Positions 1 to 8,803 of a DNA stretch of 64,000 nt are shown here, piece after piece (the first letter of the stretch is position 1; each line of letters begins with the position of its first letter). The position numbers and the translations under genes are program-made. The stretch lies in the NCBI GenBank assembly GCA_947503335.1, contig CANNCY010000003.1, positions 434,001 to 498,000 on the forward strand. The letters are read 5' to 3'. The stretch is from an uncultured Pseudomonadales bacterium. GTDB taxonomy: Bacteria > Pseudomonadota > Gammaproteobacteria > Pseudomonadales > CANNCY01. The notes below the pieces were generated by a model, which did no database searches, was not told the DNA's origin, and saw only the letters and a list, made by a program, of their open reading frames with translations.

Positions 1-2188
1 CACTCACTTTCTCTTTAACAAGTTTAGATACGTAGCTGTAGCTTGTTTCTGAGTTGGGAACGACTTTCATCCACATTGGGTTTAGCAATGAAGCTTGGAC
101 ATAAGAGAACTCGTTATCCTTGTCGAAGATATATGGCAGTAAGCCTTGGGCCGAGAAGCGCTTAAGCGTCACTTTCGGTAGGTCTCTATACTCGTTGAGT
201 CCTTGGTCAGAGAACTTCTCTGCAACATCCAGGTAGTATGCTAGTACTAAGGGGCTAAATGGTGAAATCCATTCGCTATCGGCATCACAGAACCATCCAA
301 TGTTCACTAATGTCCGATTGTCCCCTTGGATTGTTTGATCATAACTAATCGAGTTTATGTGTTCAGCATAGTGATAAACAATCGAACGTATAATTTCTTG
401 ATATTTATCGCCCCATGCAGCTAGCGATGGTAACGAAGATTGCCGGCTAAAGTAATCGAAGAGCTGGTCGTATGCCTTTCCTAAGTTAGCATTTAGTTCA
501 GTTACCTCGTCGATTAGGATAGTGTGATCACCAGTCTTTCCGAGTATGCGTTTGTCTATACACTCCCGTTCGCGCTTTAGGAAGGTTAACTGACTGCCAC
601 TAACCTTATATTCTCTGTTATCGATGTATACACGCTGTTTGCTTGAGTTATATACGCCATCATTATCACCGGAGAATAGGTCACTGCGCATTTGTTGAGA
701 GTGAATGTATGGCAGTTCTAGAGTATCCGTTGCAGATGCGCCTTCTACCTCAAATCGAATGAAATGGACTCCGCTGGATAGTCCAAAGCTAACTGAATCG
801 TTCTCATCGGCGACCTGGGTGAAGTCCAGGGTGCCAAGAACCTGTAGGTCCAGCGTCTGGTCATTTTCTGACAACTGAGTGGTCCCTTTGTCAGAGAAAG
901 TGATACTTGTGTCAGGTGTCCGTAGTAAAACCGAGCATTTATCTATTGTTCGATGCGGCTTAATTACGTAGAAAGGTTTAATGGCTTTTAAGTTAAAGGT
1001 TGCACTTCTGACAACGAGACACTTGAAGTTAAATTTTTCTGAACTGTTCCTGCGATCCAGAGCAATCGTGAAAAATATTGGCTCTGAACTAACTGGAGCA
1101 ACTACTTGAATCTTAGATTGTTTCGTGCCGCCTGAAACTGTTACGCAATCGATATTTAGAACAGCTGAATTTTTTATCTTTACATCGTTTTTCGATATTT
1201 TTGATCCAGTAAATAGTATCTCTATATCAAAGGTTTCCTGCCCATCGTCGGCTAGCAATAGTATGTGCTGGTCTCGCAGTGATGATTTAGAAGTAGACTT
1301 CGTTCTTGCGCTTATCTCTCCTGTTAGACTAGTAATCGATTGAAACTGAAGATTCGGTTTCCTATTGCTTTCTTGCTCTTTAAGGAACTTGTCGAGTTCT
1401 ACGTCCTTCCAAGCATCGTGATCGTCAGCGCTGAAGTGCTTATCGATAAATTGATCACCAATATCCGGTAAGTAGTCAGCAAGCTGTTCGGGGTAATGTT
1501 CAACGACATGAGAAACTTCTTGGAATAGTTTCTTATTTTCCTCTAGTCGTTTCTCTATTTGACTGTCATTACCATCCATTTGCTCAATCATAGGGTCAGG
1601 TAGTAAATCAAGTTTCTTGAAATCAATACCCCCGCCGGAGAATGCATTAAATATTGGCTCAAAACTAAACATGCTACCTGAGCCAATATCCTCGAGTTGA
1701 TAATTTAGTAGAGTCCGTGAAATGTTTCTGGTGTTGCCATCAAGATGTGTTGAAGCATATTTGTCTAGATTATTTTTGATCTGAGCAACGTTAAATGGCA
1801 TCCCATTCTCGGCCAGATCTGTCGCCGAATTAATTATGGTATCAAGGTTGCTGTTATGAATTGTGACAAGTACAGTATTGTCGAATTCGTCGTGTTGACC
1901 AGCTACCTCGTCGCGAAGGTATGATATATAGTTTTCACTGAAGCCCTTAGATGCATCATCTGAATGCATTAAGGGGACGACTTTTAAACTTTTTATGGTG
2001 AACGCCTTGAGGATTACGTCGCCAGCATGTATTTGTGTATCACAGACGCTGCAAAATGCTGAATGTAGTTTAGCGCTATTTTCTTCATTCGGTGAGCGAA
2101 ACTGGTAGCGGTGACCAGGCTCTGCGAGTTCATGGAAGCCTTCTTGCAAGCACGTTACCAAAAAATTCTCAAAATGTTTTGCGGACAT
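1..2188 (-). CDS. dptH: DptH, phosphorothioation-dependent restriction protein (N-terminal part, runs off left edge)
   Basis: An open frame runs from an ATG at 2188 leftward to the window edge without a stop, about 729 residues (N-terminus MSAKHFENFLVTCLQEGFHE). Its start overlaps the end of dptG by 20 bp, so the two are probably translated in a coupled way. The call rests mainly on position: DptF and DptG precede it in the order expected for dptFGH. DptH of the family is a large ATPase/helicase-like protein that acts with DptF and DptG to attack DNA lacking phosphorothioate marks. The Walker motifs of the family would lie in the missing C-terminal part, so I cannot confirm them. The gene is AT-rich like dptF and dptG. 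Confidence 0.75.
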   Translation of the reverse strand, partial: MSAKHFENFLVTCLQEGFHELAEPGHRYQFRSPNEENSAKLHSAFCSVCDTQIHAGDVILKAFTIKSLKVVPLMHSDDASKGFSENYISYLRDEVAGQHDEFDNTVLVTIHNSNLDTIINSATDLAENGMPFNVAQIKNNLDKYASTHLDGNTRNISRTLLNYQLEDIGSGSMFSFEPIFNAFSGGGIDFKKLDLLPDPMIEQMDGNDSQIEKRLEENKKLFQEVSHVVEHYPEQLADYLPDIGDQFIDKHFSADDHDAWKDVELDKFLKEQESNRKPNLQFQSITSLTGEISARTKSTSKSSLRDQHILLLADDGQETFDIEILFTGSKISKNDVKIKNSAVLNIDCVTVSGGTKQSKIQVVAPVSSEPIFFTIALDRRNSSEKFNFKCLVVRSATFNLKAIKPFYVIKPHRTIDKCSVLLRTPDTSITFSDKGTTQLSENDQTLDLQVLGTLDFTQVADENDSVSFGLSSGVHFIRFEVEGASATDTLELPYIHSQQMRSDLFSGDNDGVYNSSKQRVYIDNREYKVSGSQLTFLKRERECIDKRILGKTGDHTILIDEVTELNANLGKAYDQLFDYFSRQSSLPSLAAWGDKYQEIIRSIVYHYAEHINSISYDQTIQGDNRTLVNIGWFCDADSEWISPFSPLVLAYYLDVAEKFSDQGLNEYRDLPKVTLKRFSAQGLLPYIFDKDNEFSYVQASLLNPMWMKVVPNSETSYSYVSKLVKEKVS

Positions 2189-3533
2189 ATACTGCGTCTC
2201 CACTATCACTCATACGTTCTACATTGCCCATGCGTTCATAGAATTTAATTAGGGCTTGTTGGCTTTGCTTGTCAAGGAACACACCTCGGGCTTTAAATTC
2301 TTGAATAAGGTCGCTTAACCGCAACTTGGGACTATCGCCGATACTTATATTAGTTAACAATGTAAGGTAGTCCTGATTCAGTACAGCAACTTTGCCAGTA
2401 GCGCCTCGTGATTTTGCGAAATCGCTACAAAAGTCGCTTTCGATATTTCTGACAAAGCGCATATTCGCAGCTGAACGTCCCTTGCCCTGGTCAAACTGGC
2501 GCTCGGCAATATATAGAAGTTCACTAAGCCAAGCTCGACCCGAAGCGTTAGATCGATCCAAGTCTCTAGTCGGCTCATCACGAGCTTCCGCGTAGTCTTC
2601 AACGTAGGCACGTAATCGTGACGTGTCGGAACTATCTATCTTATCGTAGACTTTCCACAATGGTTGAAATCGTTGGTGGTCGTCGGGCTCTTGTATGCTT
2701 TCATTGGCAGACAAGTAGGGAAAAATTAGCCTAAAGTATTTTGCGGCGCTTTTATGTCCTTCTCGAGTTAGTTGTACTCGATCTTTGCTGGCTTTTTCAT
2801 TTTCAAGCATGAAGTGCATGGGCTTGACGCTAGGTTCAGTCTTATACGCAGTAAGATTTAGGGAAAGTTGGGTGGTATAGAGATAACTGTATAGCTTTAA
2901 TAACTCGGTAATATGATCCAGGAGGTATCTCGGGTGACTCACAATAAATTCCAGATCCTTTTTGAATAGATCAGTAAGAAATGGTAAATAAGGCGACTCC
3001 GCGTTCACGTTAGAAACCTCTCTAATATTACTAAAAGACGAAATTAATTGTTCGCTGTCGAAACTGCGAATGATTAACTGCTCTATAAAGTTGCTGGGGC
3101 AGTCTGCGGGCTTTTTGTCAAATCCAGGCAGCATGCTTAGGAACATATTAGGAAGCCGATTTCGTGAAGAACTTTTAGAAAGTGAGGCTAGCTTAAGAAC
3201 TTGAAATTCGGGCGACACCTTGAATAGTTCGTTATTCAAGAAGTACATCTTGTCAATGATCTCAGCAAATTCTGGTGTGTCTAGGTTATTCTCAAAGTCT
3301 GCCAATACTTTTTTCCTAAATACCGACATGGCTTCTTCGCACGGATCAACAGCTTCCTTGTTGATCTTCGCTTTTAGAGCTTTTGATAATTGCTTTTTAT
3401 AAAGACTGCGAATAATAACTGCACTCGCTATACCCCAGTCAATATCGCCTTCCTTTGGATTGCTACGAGCTGCATGATAGGTGGTGAGTGTATTTTTGTT
3501 TGTTGCAACAAGCTCTTGTTTTAGGATCGTCAT
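2169..3533 (-). CDS. dptG: DptG, DNA phosphorothioation-dependent restriction protein
   Basis: This 454-residue soluble, largely helical protein lies between dptF and dptH. It has no signal peptide or obvious membrane segment. Its ATG shares one base with the dptF stop codon (TAATG), and its own end overlaps dptH by 20 bp, so the three form one operon. In characterised systems DptF, DptG and DptH act together as the restriction part of Dnd phosphorothioation defence; DptG has no simple catalytic signature and I see none here. The identity comes from size, order and overall sequence character next to a recognisable DptF. The modification genes dndBCDE are not in the window and could lie beyond dptH. 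Confidence 0.82.
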   Translation of the reverse strand: MTILKQELVATNKNTLTTYHAARSNPKEGDIDWGIASAVIIRSLYKKQLSKALKAKINKEAVDPCEEAMSVFRKKVLADFENNLDTPEFAEIIDKMYFLNNELFKVSPEFQVLKLASLSKSSSRNRLPNMFLSMLPGFDKKPADCPSNFIEQLIIRSFDSEQLISSFSNIREVSNVNAESPYLPFLTDLFKKDLEFIVSHPRYLLDHITELLKLYSYLYTTQLSLNLTAYKTEPSVKPMHFMLENEKASKDRVQLTREGHKSAAKYFRLIFPYLSANESIQEPDDHQRFQPLWKVYDKIDSSDTSRLRAYVEDYAEARDEPTRDLDRSNASGRAWLSELLYIAERQFDQGKGRSAANMRFVRNIESDFCSDFAKSRGATGKVAVLNQDYLTLLTNISIGDSPKLRLSDLIQEFKARGVFLDKQSQQALIKFYERMGNVERMSDSGDAVYVRKTF

Positions 3534-5122
3534 TAGTAGCCACTCACCATGATTTCACCATCTTCTTCGTCTAACTCGATCTCGATATGATTGTTTCCGT
3601 CAAAAAGTGTTAGCTTGTCAGTTTGACTTACAATCTCTGTTATGTGATTAACTAGTTCTTCTAATACCACTACGGTGCTTCTTCGAAATCGACTAGGAAA
3701 ATGGCCGCTAACGATATCAATCAGTAGTTCAAAAAGATTAACATTTATGGGAGCTGATATGGATTTGCTGTTTACCATGATGCTCATTCTAAATTCATGG
3801 ATGTCACTCGATTTTTGCTGATATTTAGCTATCGATTTGTAGTCAGGTTTTAATTCCATTTGTGCAGCTAGATGGTACCCTCCATGGGATGATAGAAAGA
3901 GATGTTTCTTCCTTAAATTTGGAGCGAATCGATTGGCAAATTTGATTAGGCCAGGTATTAATACAGAGTTATACACTTCTTTTAAGGCAGTTTTTTGCGG
4001 ATTATCATCAGTGTGGAGGGTGTGGTGTTGCCATGCTTCCTTGAAACGCAGCTGTACTTTGTTAGTGAACTCGTTGGTGAGTTTTTTCGGATACACCGAA
4101 TTGTAAGATTGATCTGTTAGTAGAAAGCTCAGTCTAAGAATCTGGTATGCGTTCAGTTTATAAGGGAGTCTAAAATTCTTTAGTTGATCTAAATAGTTAG
4201 CTAGATCGATGTCTTCCATCACGAGTTGCCGTTCAAGAAGAAATTGGTCGATTACTTGCGTGCGACATATGGCGGGATCTAAATGCCGAAGTGCTTCAAG
4301 TATTTCATTGCTGCCGCCGTTGAATAAGGTATCGATCAGAATACTATCTCCGCACAGGATCTCATGAATAAAGTCCAGAAGCATTCGAGCAGTTACGAAT
4401 TGGTCGAACTGAACACGAGCGTTAAATAGTAGAGAAATAATTTGTTTCTGAACACTGCGGTTTCGTAGTAAAAGGTAGTTGCTTACAAGAATCTTATCAG
4501 CTGGATTGTTGAGCGCATCGTTGAATAGATCTCGAAATGGATTAGATGAGTCATCAGCTACCACTTTCCTGATCATCTCACTAAACTGCGTTGCTACTAG
4601 ACGATTTCCGTCATAAGAAAATTTAGGATATGCTTCGAAGTCATAGATAATGACATCGTCTGAAAACTTATTTCCATCTAGGAATGAACGAATGGCGCCG
4701 CGAATATCAGCATGCTCATCGCTGCCTTCACGCTCGAAATTGGCGAGCATGCCAATGTTGATACCAATCACCAAGGATCGGTTGCCCGACTTGTAAGAGG
4801 TTAGCTTGGAATTGAGAGTATCGATTGCCGTCGCGTGAGGATCGAATGCATGAGTGGCATCTAAGTGGAAGTCGATTTCAGGGAAATGCTTGGTATTTCG
4901 ATTAAGTATTTCAGACTTTCCGTCACCGCTTGAGCCTGATAGCAATATCAGCTTTCTACCTTTGAGAGTTTTAAGGCAATCAATAAAGTCCTTTTCTATA
5001 ACGGATTCGGTGTAAAGATAGTCTTTAACGCGAGCATGATATTCATTCTTGATATTCCCTGCTGTACTAACAGCTGTCGGGGAAGATTTCGAAAGAACTG
5101 ACAGTGCTTCTCGAAGTAACAT
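3533..5122 (-). CDS. dptF: DptF, ATPase of the DNA phosphorothioation-dependent restriction system
   Basis: The 529-residue protein has a clear Walker A motif (GSSGDGKS, residues 63-70) and a Walker B-like IIYDFEAY near residue 158. This P-loop near the N-terminus, followed by a long helical C-terminal part, fits DptF. It is the first gene of the minus-strand dptF-dptG-dptH operon and overlaps dptG by one base. It is expected to bind and hydrolyse ATP and, with its partners, to restrict DNA without phosphorothioate marks. About 250 AT-rich bases (5123-5368) separate it from the convergently unrelated chromosomal genes to the right; they must hold its promoter, but I could not pick a convincing one. 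The ribosome site before the ATG at 5122 is weak. Confidence 0.87.
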   Translation of the reverse strand: MLLREALSVLSKSSPTAVSTAGNIKNEYHARVKDYLYTESVIEKDFIDCLKTLKGRKLILLSGSSGDGKSEILNRNTKHFPEIDFHLDATHAFDPHATAIDTLNSKLTSYKSGNRSLVIGINIGMLANFEREGSDEHADIRGAIRSFLDGNKFSDDVIIYDFEAYPKFSYDGNRLVATQFSEMIRKVVADDSSNPFRDLFNDALNNPADKILVSNYLLLRNRSVQKQIISLLFNARVQFDQFVTARMLLDFIHEILCGDSILIDTLFNGGSNEILEALRHLDPAICRTQVIDQFLLERQLVMEDIDLANYLDQLKNFRLPYKLNAYQILRLSFLLTDQSYNSVYPKKLTNEFTNKVQLRFKEAWQHHTLHTDDNPQKTALKEVYNSVLIPGLIKFANRFAPNLRKKHLFLSSHGGYHLAAQMELKPDYKSIAKYQQKSSDIHEFRMSIMVNSKSISAPINVNLFELLIDIVSGHFPSRFRRSTVVVLEELVNHITEIVSQTDKLTLFDGNNHIEIELDEEDGEIMVSGY

Positions 5123-5368
5123 TCTTGTACTCTATTTGTAACTTGTCCATAAGGGTTGTAACTTTAACTTTGATTGGTATGCATGATCAACAGTTATCCA
5201 TATTTGAATAAACATTTATGAGCTTGCGATATTAAAATGTTAACGCCGACTTACTACTCTATTAAAGGTCACGACGATATTCGTTGCAATAAATTAAATA
5301 TCTATTTGCTAAATAGAAACGGTTTGAGCAGAATATGCTCGATTGGGCCTAATCTGGCAGGTTTTCCT

Positions 5369-5956
5369 TCAATACCCGACCAAAACCAACCCAACAACAT
5401 TCCCCAGCACACTTAACTTAAACATCGCCTGAAAACTCGCCTTACTCGTCTTATGCCTAAAGGTACGCTGCCCTAGCATCGCCCCTAGCCAACCACCAAA
5501 CAGTGCAAGCATATGCAACGTCTGCTCTGGCACTCGCCATGCACCTTTATTAGCTGCACGCTTATCAGCCCAATAGTAAAAAAAGCTAACCACACTTAAG
5601 CCAAGCGAAATCAAAATGGTGTACTCGGGTAGTCGGCCCATCCCGGTAGCAATCAATATCGCCACAAAGTAGGCCAGGGCGAGAAGGTTACCAATGCCGT
5701 TATCTTTGGTAGTACGCTTAGGATTTTTACTCGCCGCCTTCTTACTACTGCTGGCATAACGCACGTTAGTGGCTTTAAATTTATTGGGCCCTTGCCTTTG
5801 CTCGGTATAAACAATCACGTCGCCATTTTCGGGGCGTTTACCTTGTTTGGTGAATGCTTTGACGTGTACAAAGGCACGATTGCCGCCGCCATTGGGTTCT
5901 ACAAAGCCAAAGCCGCGATCGTCGTTCCAGTTAACTAACTTACCTTGATACTGCAT
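5369..5956 (-). CDS. Cold-shock domain protein fused to DUF1294 membrane domain
   Basis: Starting at the ATG at 5956 the protein has 195 residues. The first 65 form a cold-shock (OB-fold) domain with the RNP1-like stretch DRGFGFVEP and RNP2-like AFVHVKAF. A basic linker (KKAASKNPKRTTK) follows, then hydrophobic helices and the DUF1294 signature (YYWADKRAAN, TLHMLALFGGWLGAMLGQ). The usual role of the family is unknown; a cytoplasmic nucleic-acid-binding domain tethered to the membrane is the simplest reading. I preferred this start over one 15 codons upstream because the longer form adds residues overlapping the neighbouring gene and precedes the conserved domain without need. It lies 1 bp after the stop of the next gene upstream. 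Confidence 0.85.
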   Translation of the reverse strand: MQYQGKLVNWNDDRGFGFVEPNGGGNRAFVHVKAFTKQGKRPENGDVIVYTEQRQGPNKFKATNVRYASSSKKAASKNPKRTTKDNGIGNLLALAYFVAILIATGMGRLPEYTILISLGLSVVSFFYYWADKRAANKGAWRVPEQTLHMLALFGGWLGAMLGQRTFRHKTSKASFQAMFKLSVLGNVVGLVLVGY

Positions 5957-5957
5957 C

Positions 5958-6437
5958 TTAAACCGTATTACTAACTGCCAACCACATAATCGCCAATACA
6001 CTAACAGGCACTAAAACCAACGCAAGCTTTGTAAAGGTGCCGTGATAAAAATCGTACAGCGCTTGTTCTTTACTACTCGCGGTACCCGCAATCACCTTAG
6101 GCGCTATCTTGGCGATTTTAAAATTAGCCAGCCATACATCGATAACCTCGAGGGGTATCAGCACAATACCAACAATGGCTAGCTTAAACTGCAGCCAGGG
6201 TAGGGTTTGCATATTAAAGTTAAACGCAAGGTAAGCACCGCTAACTAGCAGTGCGGCAAAGGCGACGTGTTCGATAACTACGGTGGTGATAAAGGCGCGG
6301 TGTAATCTCGCCAATGCTTCTTTGGCAATGCCGTCGTGCTGGCAAACCTTTAACACGATCCAGCTGCCCAGCGCGGGGCCCAGCCAAAAGATCAATGCGC
6401 CAAGGTGTATTAGCTTTACCAAGCTGTACTCGATCAT
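5958..6437 (-). CDS. Small integral membrane protein, DUF2269/CopD-like
   Basis: From the ATG at 6437 the product has 159 residues and about four transmembrane helices (around residues 8-30, 50-75, 85-105 and 135-155). The start shares one base with the stop of the upstream gene (TAATG), so translation is likely coupled. A longer frame exists upstream but its extra N-terminus is arginine-rich and overlaps the neighbour. The pattern HLGALIFWLGPALGS in helix 1 and a histidine in helix 2 resembles DUF2269/CopD-type four-helix membrane proteins, but I do not claim metal transport. It is the middle gene of a three-gene minus-strand operon. Confidence 0.7.
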   Translation of the reverse strand: MIEYSLVKLIHLGALIFWLGPALGSWIVLKVCQHDGIAKEALARLHRAFITTVVIEHVAFAALLVSGAYLAFNFNMQTLPWLQFKLAIVGIVLIPLEVIDVWLANFKIAKIAPKVIAGTASSKEQALYDFYHGTFTKLALVLVPVSVLAIMWLAVSNTV

Positions 6438-7069
6438 TAGGCGAACTGCCTGCGGGCGAACAACACCATCCATGTGGTCGACAGCACCATCGCCGCGCCG
6501 GTAAACAGCGCGATGATCAACAATAGGTTGGCGGCGGTGGCGATTGAAAGGCCTAGGCCCAGTATCCACGCAACAATACCCCAAGCGCTAAACCACATTG
6601 GCGGGCGCGTTTGCTTTACGTACAGTAGCGTTAATATCAGGCCGCCGATGTTGTATAGGCCGTTGCCTAAAAAGCTGGTTAGCATCACTGCGGTGCGCTC
6701 TAGTACGGCGAGTGTTGGCAGGCCTACCTCTTGTGCACTCGCCAGTGGTATCACATAGGCAAACAGAGTTTCTGCGGCTAGGTCGGGTGCAATGCCTAGC
6801 GCTACTGCAAACAAACCAAAGGTTTTAAGGGGCGAGTTTTCAATAGCGCTCGCCAATAGCGTGCAAAACAAAAGCAGGCCAAGGGCCGAGAACATCCATA
6901 GGGTCCAACCAAGCTTCCAGATACCTGGGTTGCTTGCCATAAAGCCAACGCGATCGGCGAGTTGTTCGGCTAAAAAGCCATCGCGCATGGGGCCTACCAT
7001 AAAGATGCAGGCGAAGGTGATGAGGGTGGCGATGGCGTAGATGCTGTAGCGTGATTGGGTGTGGGTCAT
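6437..7069 (-). CDS. Hypothetical integral membrane protein (about six helices)
   Basis: The 210-residue protein is strongly hydrophobic with about six predicted membrane segments and no soluble domain. The loop between helices 1 and 2 (GPMRDGFLAEQLADRVGFMASNP) is the only sizeable polar stretch. It begins the minus-strand operon with the two membrane-domain genes downstream and is divergent from the methyltransferase gene, with 95 bp between the start codons for both promoters. I do not recognise a family with confidence; a DUF4386-like membrane protein is possible. Confidence 0.6.
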   Translation of the reverse strand: MTHTQSRYSIYAIATLITFACIFMVGPMRDGFLAEQLADRVGFMASNPGIWKLGWTLWMFSALGLLLFCTLLASAIENSPLKTFGLFAVALGIAPDLAAETLFAYVIPLASAQEVGLPTLAVLERTAVMLTSFLGNGLYNIGGLILTLLYVKQTRPPMWFSAWGIVAWILGLGLSIATAANLLLIIALFTGAAMVLSTTWMVLFARRQFA

Positions 7070-7164
7070 GACGTCTACTTATTGTGATTGATGGTGGCAT
7101 CATATCAAGCTAATACATCAACTGCTAAACTATCAGCTCAACTAACGGTGGCGAGTAGATAAGC

Positions 7165-8070
7165 ATGTTCACAAAAGATGGCACGGCCCAAGGCGTTGCA
7201 AAGCAGCGTTTAATAGAGTCACTCGCCCCAGCTGATAAACGTGTTGTATACGACCCGTTCGCAAAGTATTTCGTGGCAGGGGCGGGGCTTATGAAACTAT
7301 GGGGCCACCGCTTTAGTGTGTGGATCACGCAAAAGTTTGCACCGGGTTTTCATCACCATTTAATTGCTCGCACCCGCTTTATTGATGACCTTGTCGAAGA
7401 CTGTTCTGCTAAGGGTATAACGCAATACGTGATTTTAGGTGCAGGTTATGATGCCCGTGCTCACCGTTTAAACCTTGCCGTAGATATGTATGTGTTTGAG
7501 GTAGATCAGGTCGAGGTGCAAAGTCGCAAGCGCGCTAAGTTACCTGCACAGGCTACCTCGCGGGCGAACCTTACCTATGTTGAGATTGATTTCGAAACTC
7601 AAACCCTAACCCAGCAGTTATTAGATGCAGGGTTTGATAGCAGCAAGCCAACGCTGTTTACGCTAGAAGGCGTGTCGCAATACATCACCAAAGACGCCCT
7701 TGCCGATACCATCGCCGAAATCGCCCAGCTGTCTAAACAGTCGCAAGCGATCTTTTGTATGACATACGTAAACGAACTATTAAAGTCTGACCCGCTGCAG
7801 TGTTTTGGCAAAGGCTACCCCAAGGCCGAACGTCGTGCTAACGCGGTAATGATGTTGGCCGCCAAGGTAAGCGAGCCTTGGATCTCGTTATACAGTGATC
7901 AAGAGCTGGCGAGCATGCTAAGCGAGCAGGGTTTTGAAGTAACCGATAACAAAACTCTTGCTGATTTAAACGAACCCTATTTTGGTGCCGTAGGGCGAGC
8001 CCTGCCTGAGAATCAGATCTTTAAGTTAGAGCATTTTTTGGTGGCTAGCTCGTCTGCCGATTCTAACTAG
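7165..8070 (+). CDS. Class I SAM-dependent methyltransferase, leucine carboxyl methyltransferase (LCM) family
   Basis: This 301-residue cytoplasmic protein carries the SAM-binding signature VILGAGYDARAHRL (about residues 90-103), an acidic strand end VFEVDQ, and EGVSQYI in the position of the LCM family's EGLTMYL-like motif. These are marks of the bacterial PF04072/TIGR00027 group, O-methyltransferases of mostly unknown substrates that include secondary-metabolite enzymes. It lies 8 bp upstream of the haemolysin-III family gene and is probably co-transcribed with it. One copy of the ACTCGCCC octamer falls near its start. Confidence 0.85.
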   Translation: MFTKDGTAQGVAKQRLIESLAPADKRVVYDPFAKYFVAGAGLMKLWGHRFSVWITQKFAPGFHHHLIARTRFIDDLVEDCSAKGITQYVILGAGYDARAHRLNLAVDMYVFEVDQVEVQSRKRAKLPAQATSRANLTYVEIDFETQTLTQQLLDAGFDSSKPTLFTLEGVSQYITKDALADTIAEIAQLSKQSQAIFCMTYVNELLKSDPLQCFGKGYPKAERRANAVMMLAAKVSEPWISLYSDQELASMLSEQGFEVTDNKTLADLNEPYFGAVGRALPENQIFKLEHFLVASSSADSN

Positions 8071-8078
8071 GGGTTGTA

Positions 8079-8726
8079 ATGACCGATAACTCAAGCGTTA
8101 GTAATTACCCCCAGTGGGAAGAGCGTATTAACATCGCATCGCACGCGATAGGTTGCGTGCTGGGTGTGATAGCAACCATTGCCTTGGTGCACTTGGCCAT
8201 TGCCCAGGGGCAATGGCAGCACATTGTAAGCTTTAGTATTTATGGGGCGAGTATGGTGGTCTTGTATGCCGCGTCAGCCCTGTATCACAGTGCCAAGACG
8301 ATTCAACGCCGTCGTCGATTAAAAGTGTTCGACCATGCGGCTATTTATATTCTGATCGCCGGCAGCTATACCCCGTTTACCTTAACTGTATTAGAGGGTT
8401 TTACGGGTATAGCATTGCTAGTTGTTATTTGGGCTTTTGCGTTGACGGGTGTGGTGCTGAAGTTGTTTTTTACAGGGCGCTATAAAGCGCTGTCGACTAG
8501 CATGTATGTGGTGATGGGGTGGTTGGTTATCTTTGTCATCAAACCTCTAGCGGACGCTTTACCTGAACAGGGGTTACATTGGTTAGTGGCCGGTGGAGTT
8601 GCCTATACAGTGGGCGCACTGTTCTATGCCTTTAAAAACATACCAGGCACCCATGCAATCTTTCATGTCTTGGTGTTAGTGGGTACGGCGTGCCAGTTCG
8701 TTACCGTTTATCGTTATATTCTTTAA
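8079..8726 (+). CDS. Haemolysin III / PAQR family membrane protein
   Basis: The 215-residue protein has about seven membrane helices and the family's conserved residues: an SHAIGCVLG segment, SALYHS after helix 2, DHAAIYILIAGSYTPF in the centre and a late histidine pair (GTHAIFHVLV). These Ser/His/Asp positions form the presumed metal site of the PAQR/HlyIII superfamily. Despite the name, most bacterial members are thought to affect membrane lipid homeostasis rather than to lyse cells. The stop codon (8724-8726) lies inside the 74-bp repeat copied from the 3' end of the GST gene, so in the ancestral order this gene and the GST gene were convergent with overlapping stop codons. Confidence 0.88.
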   Translation: MTDNSSVSNYPQWEERINIASHAIGCVLGVIATIALVHLAIAQGQWQHIVSFSIYGASMVVLYAASALYHSAKTIQRRRRLKVFDHAAIYILIAGSYTPFTLTVLEGFTGIALLVVIWAFALTGVVLKLFFTGRYKALSTSMYVVMGWLVIFVIKPLADALPEQGLHWLVAGGVAYTVGALFYAFKNIPGTHAIFHVLVLVGTACQFVTVYRYIL

Positions 8727-8794
8727 ACCTCATTCTCGGGCACAATCTCAGTATCAGCCAATGACTCTTCAACCCATGTTAGGTAAGAAGGGTG
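8721..8794. repeat. Left copy of 74-bp direct repeat (orphan 3' end of a GST gene)
   Basis: Bases 8721-8794 match 16143-16216 with five mismatches (8723, 8734, 8759, 8762, 8777), all transitions. Read on the minus strand, the copy encodes the last 23 residues of the GST (HPSYLTWVEESLADTEIVPE then N instead of D, then EV and a stop). Three differences are synonymous, one swaps TAG for TAA and one changes Asp to Asn. There is no upstream GST body here, so this is an orphan gene end marking the left border of the inserted segment. Confidence 0.95.
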
Positions 8795-8803
8795 AAACAG
8801 GCT

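Noticed and set aside
1125-1343. Plus-strand open frame inside dptH
   Set aside because: It is antisense to a continuous minus-strand reading frame and has no ribosome site or recognisable motif.
6314-7040. Several plus-strand frames across the two membrane-protein genes
   Set aside because: They are shadows of two well-supported membrane genes on the minus strand.
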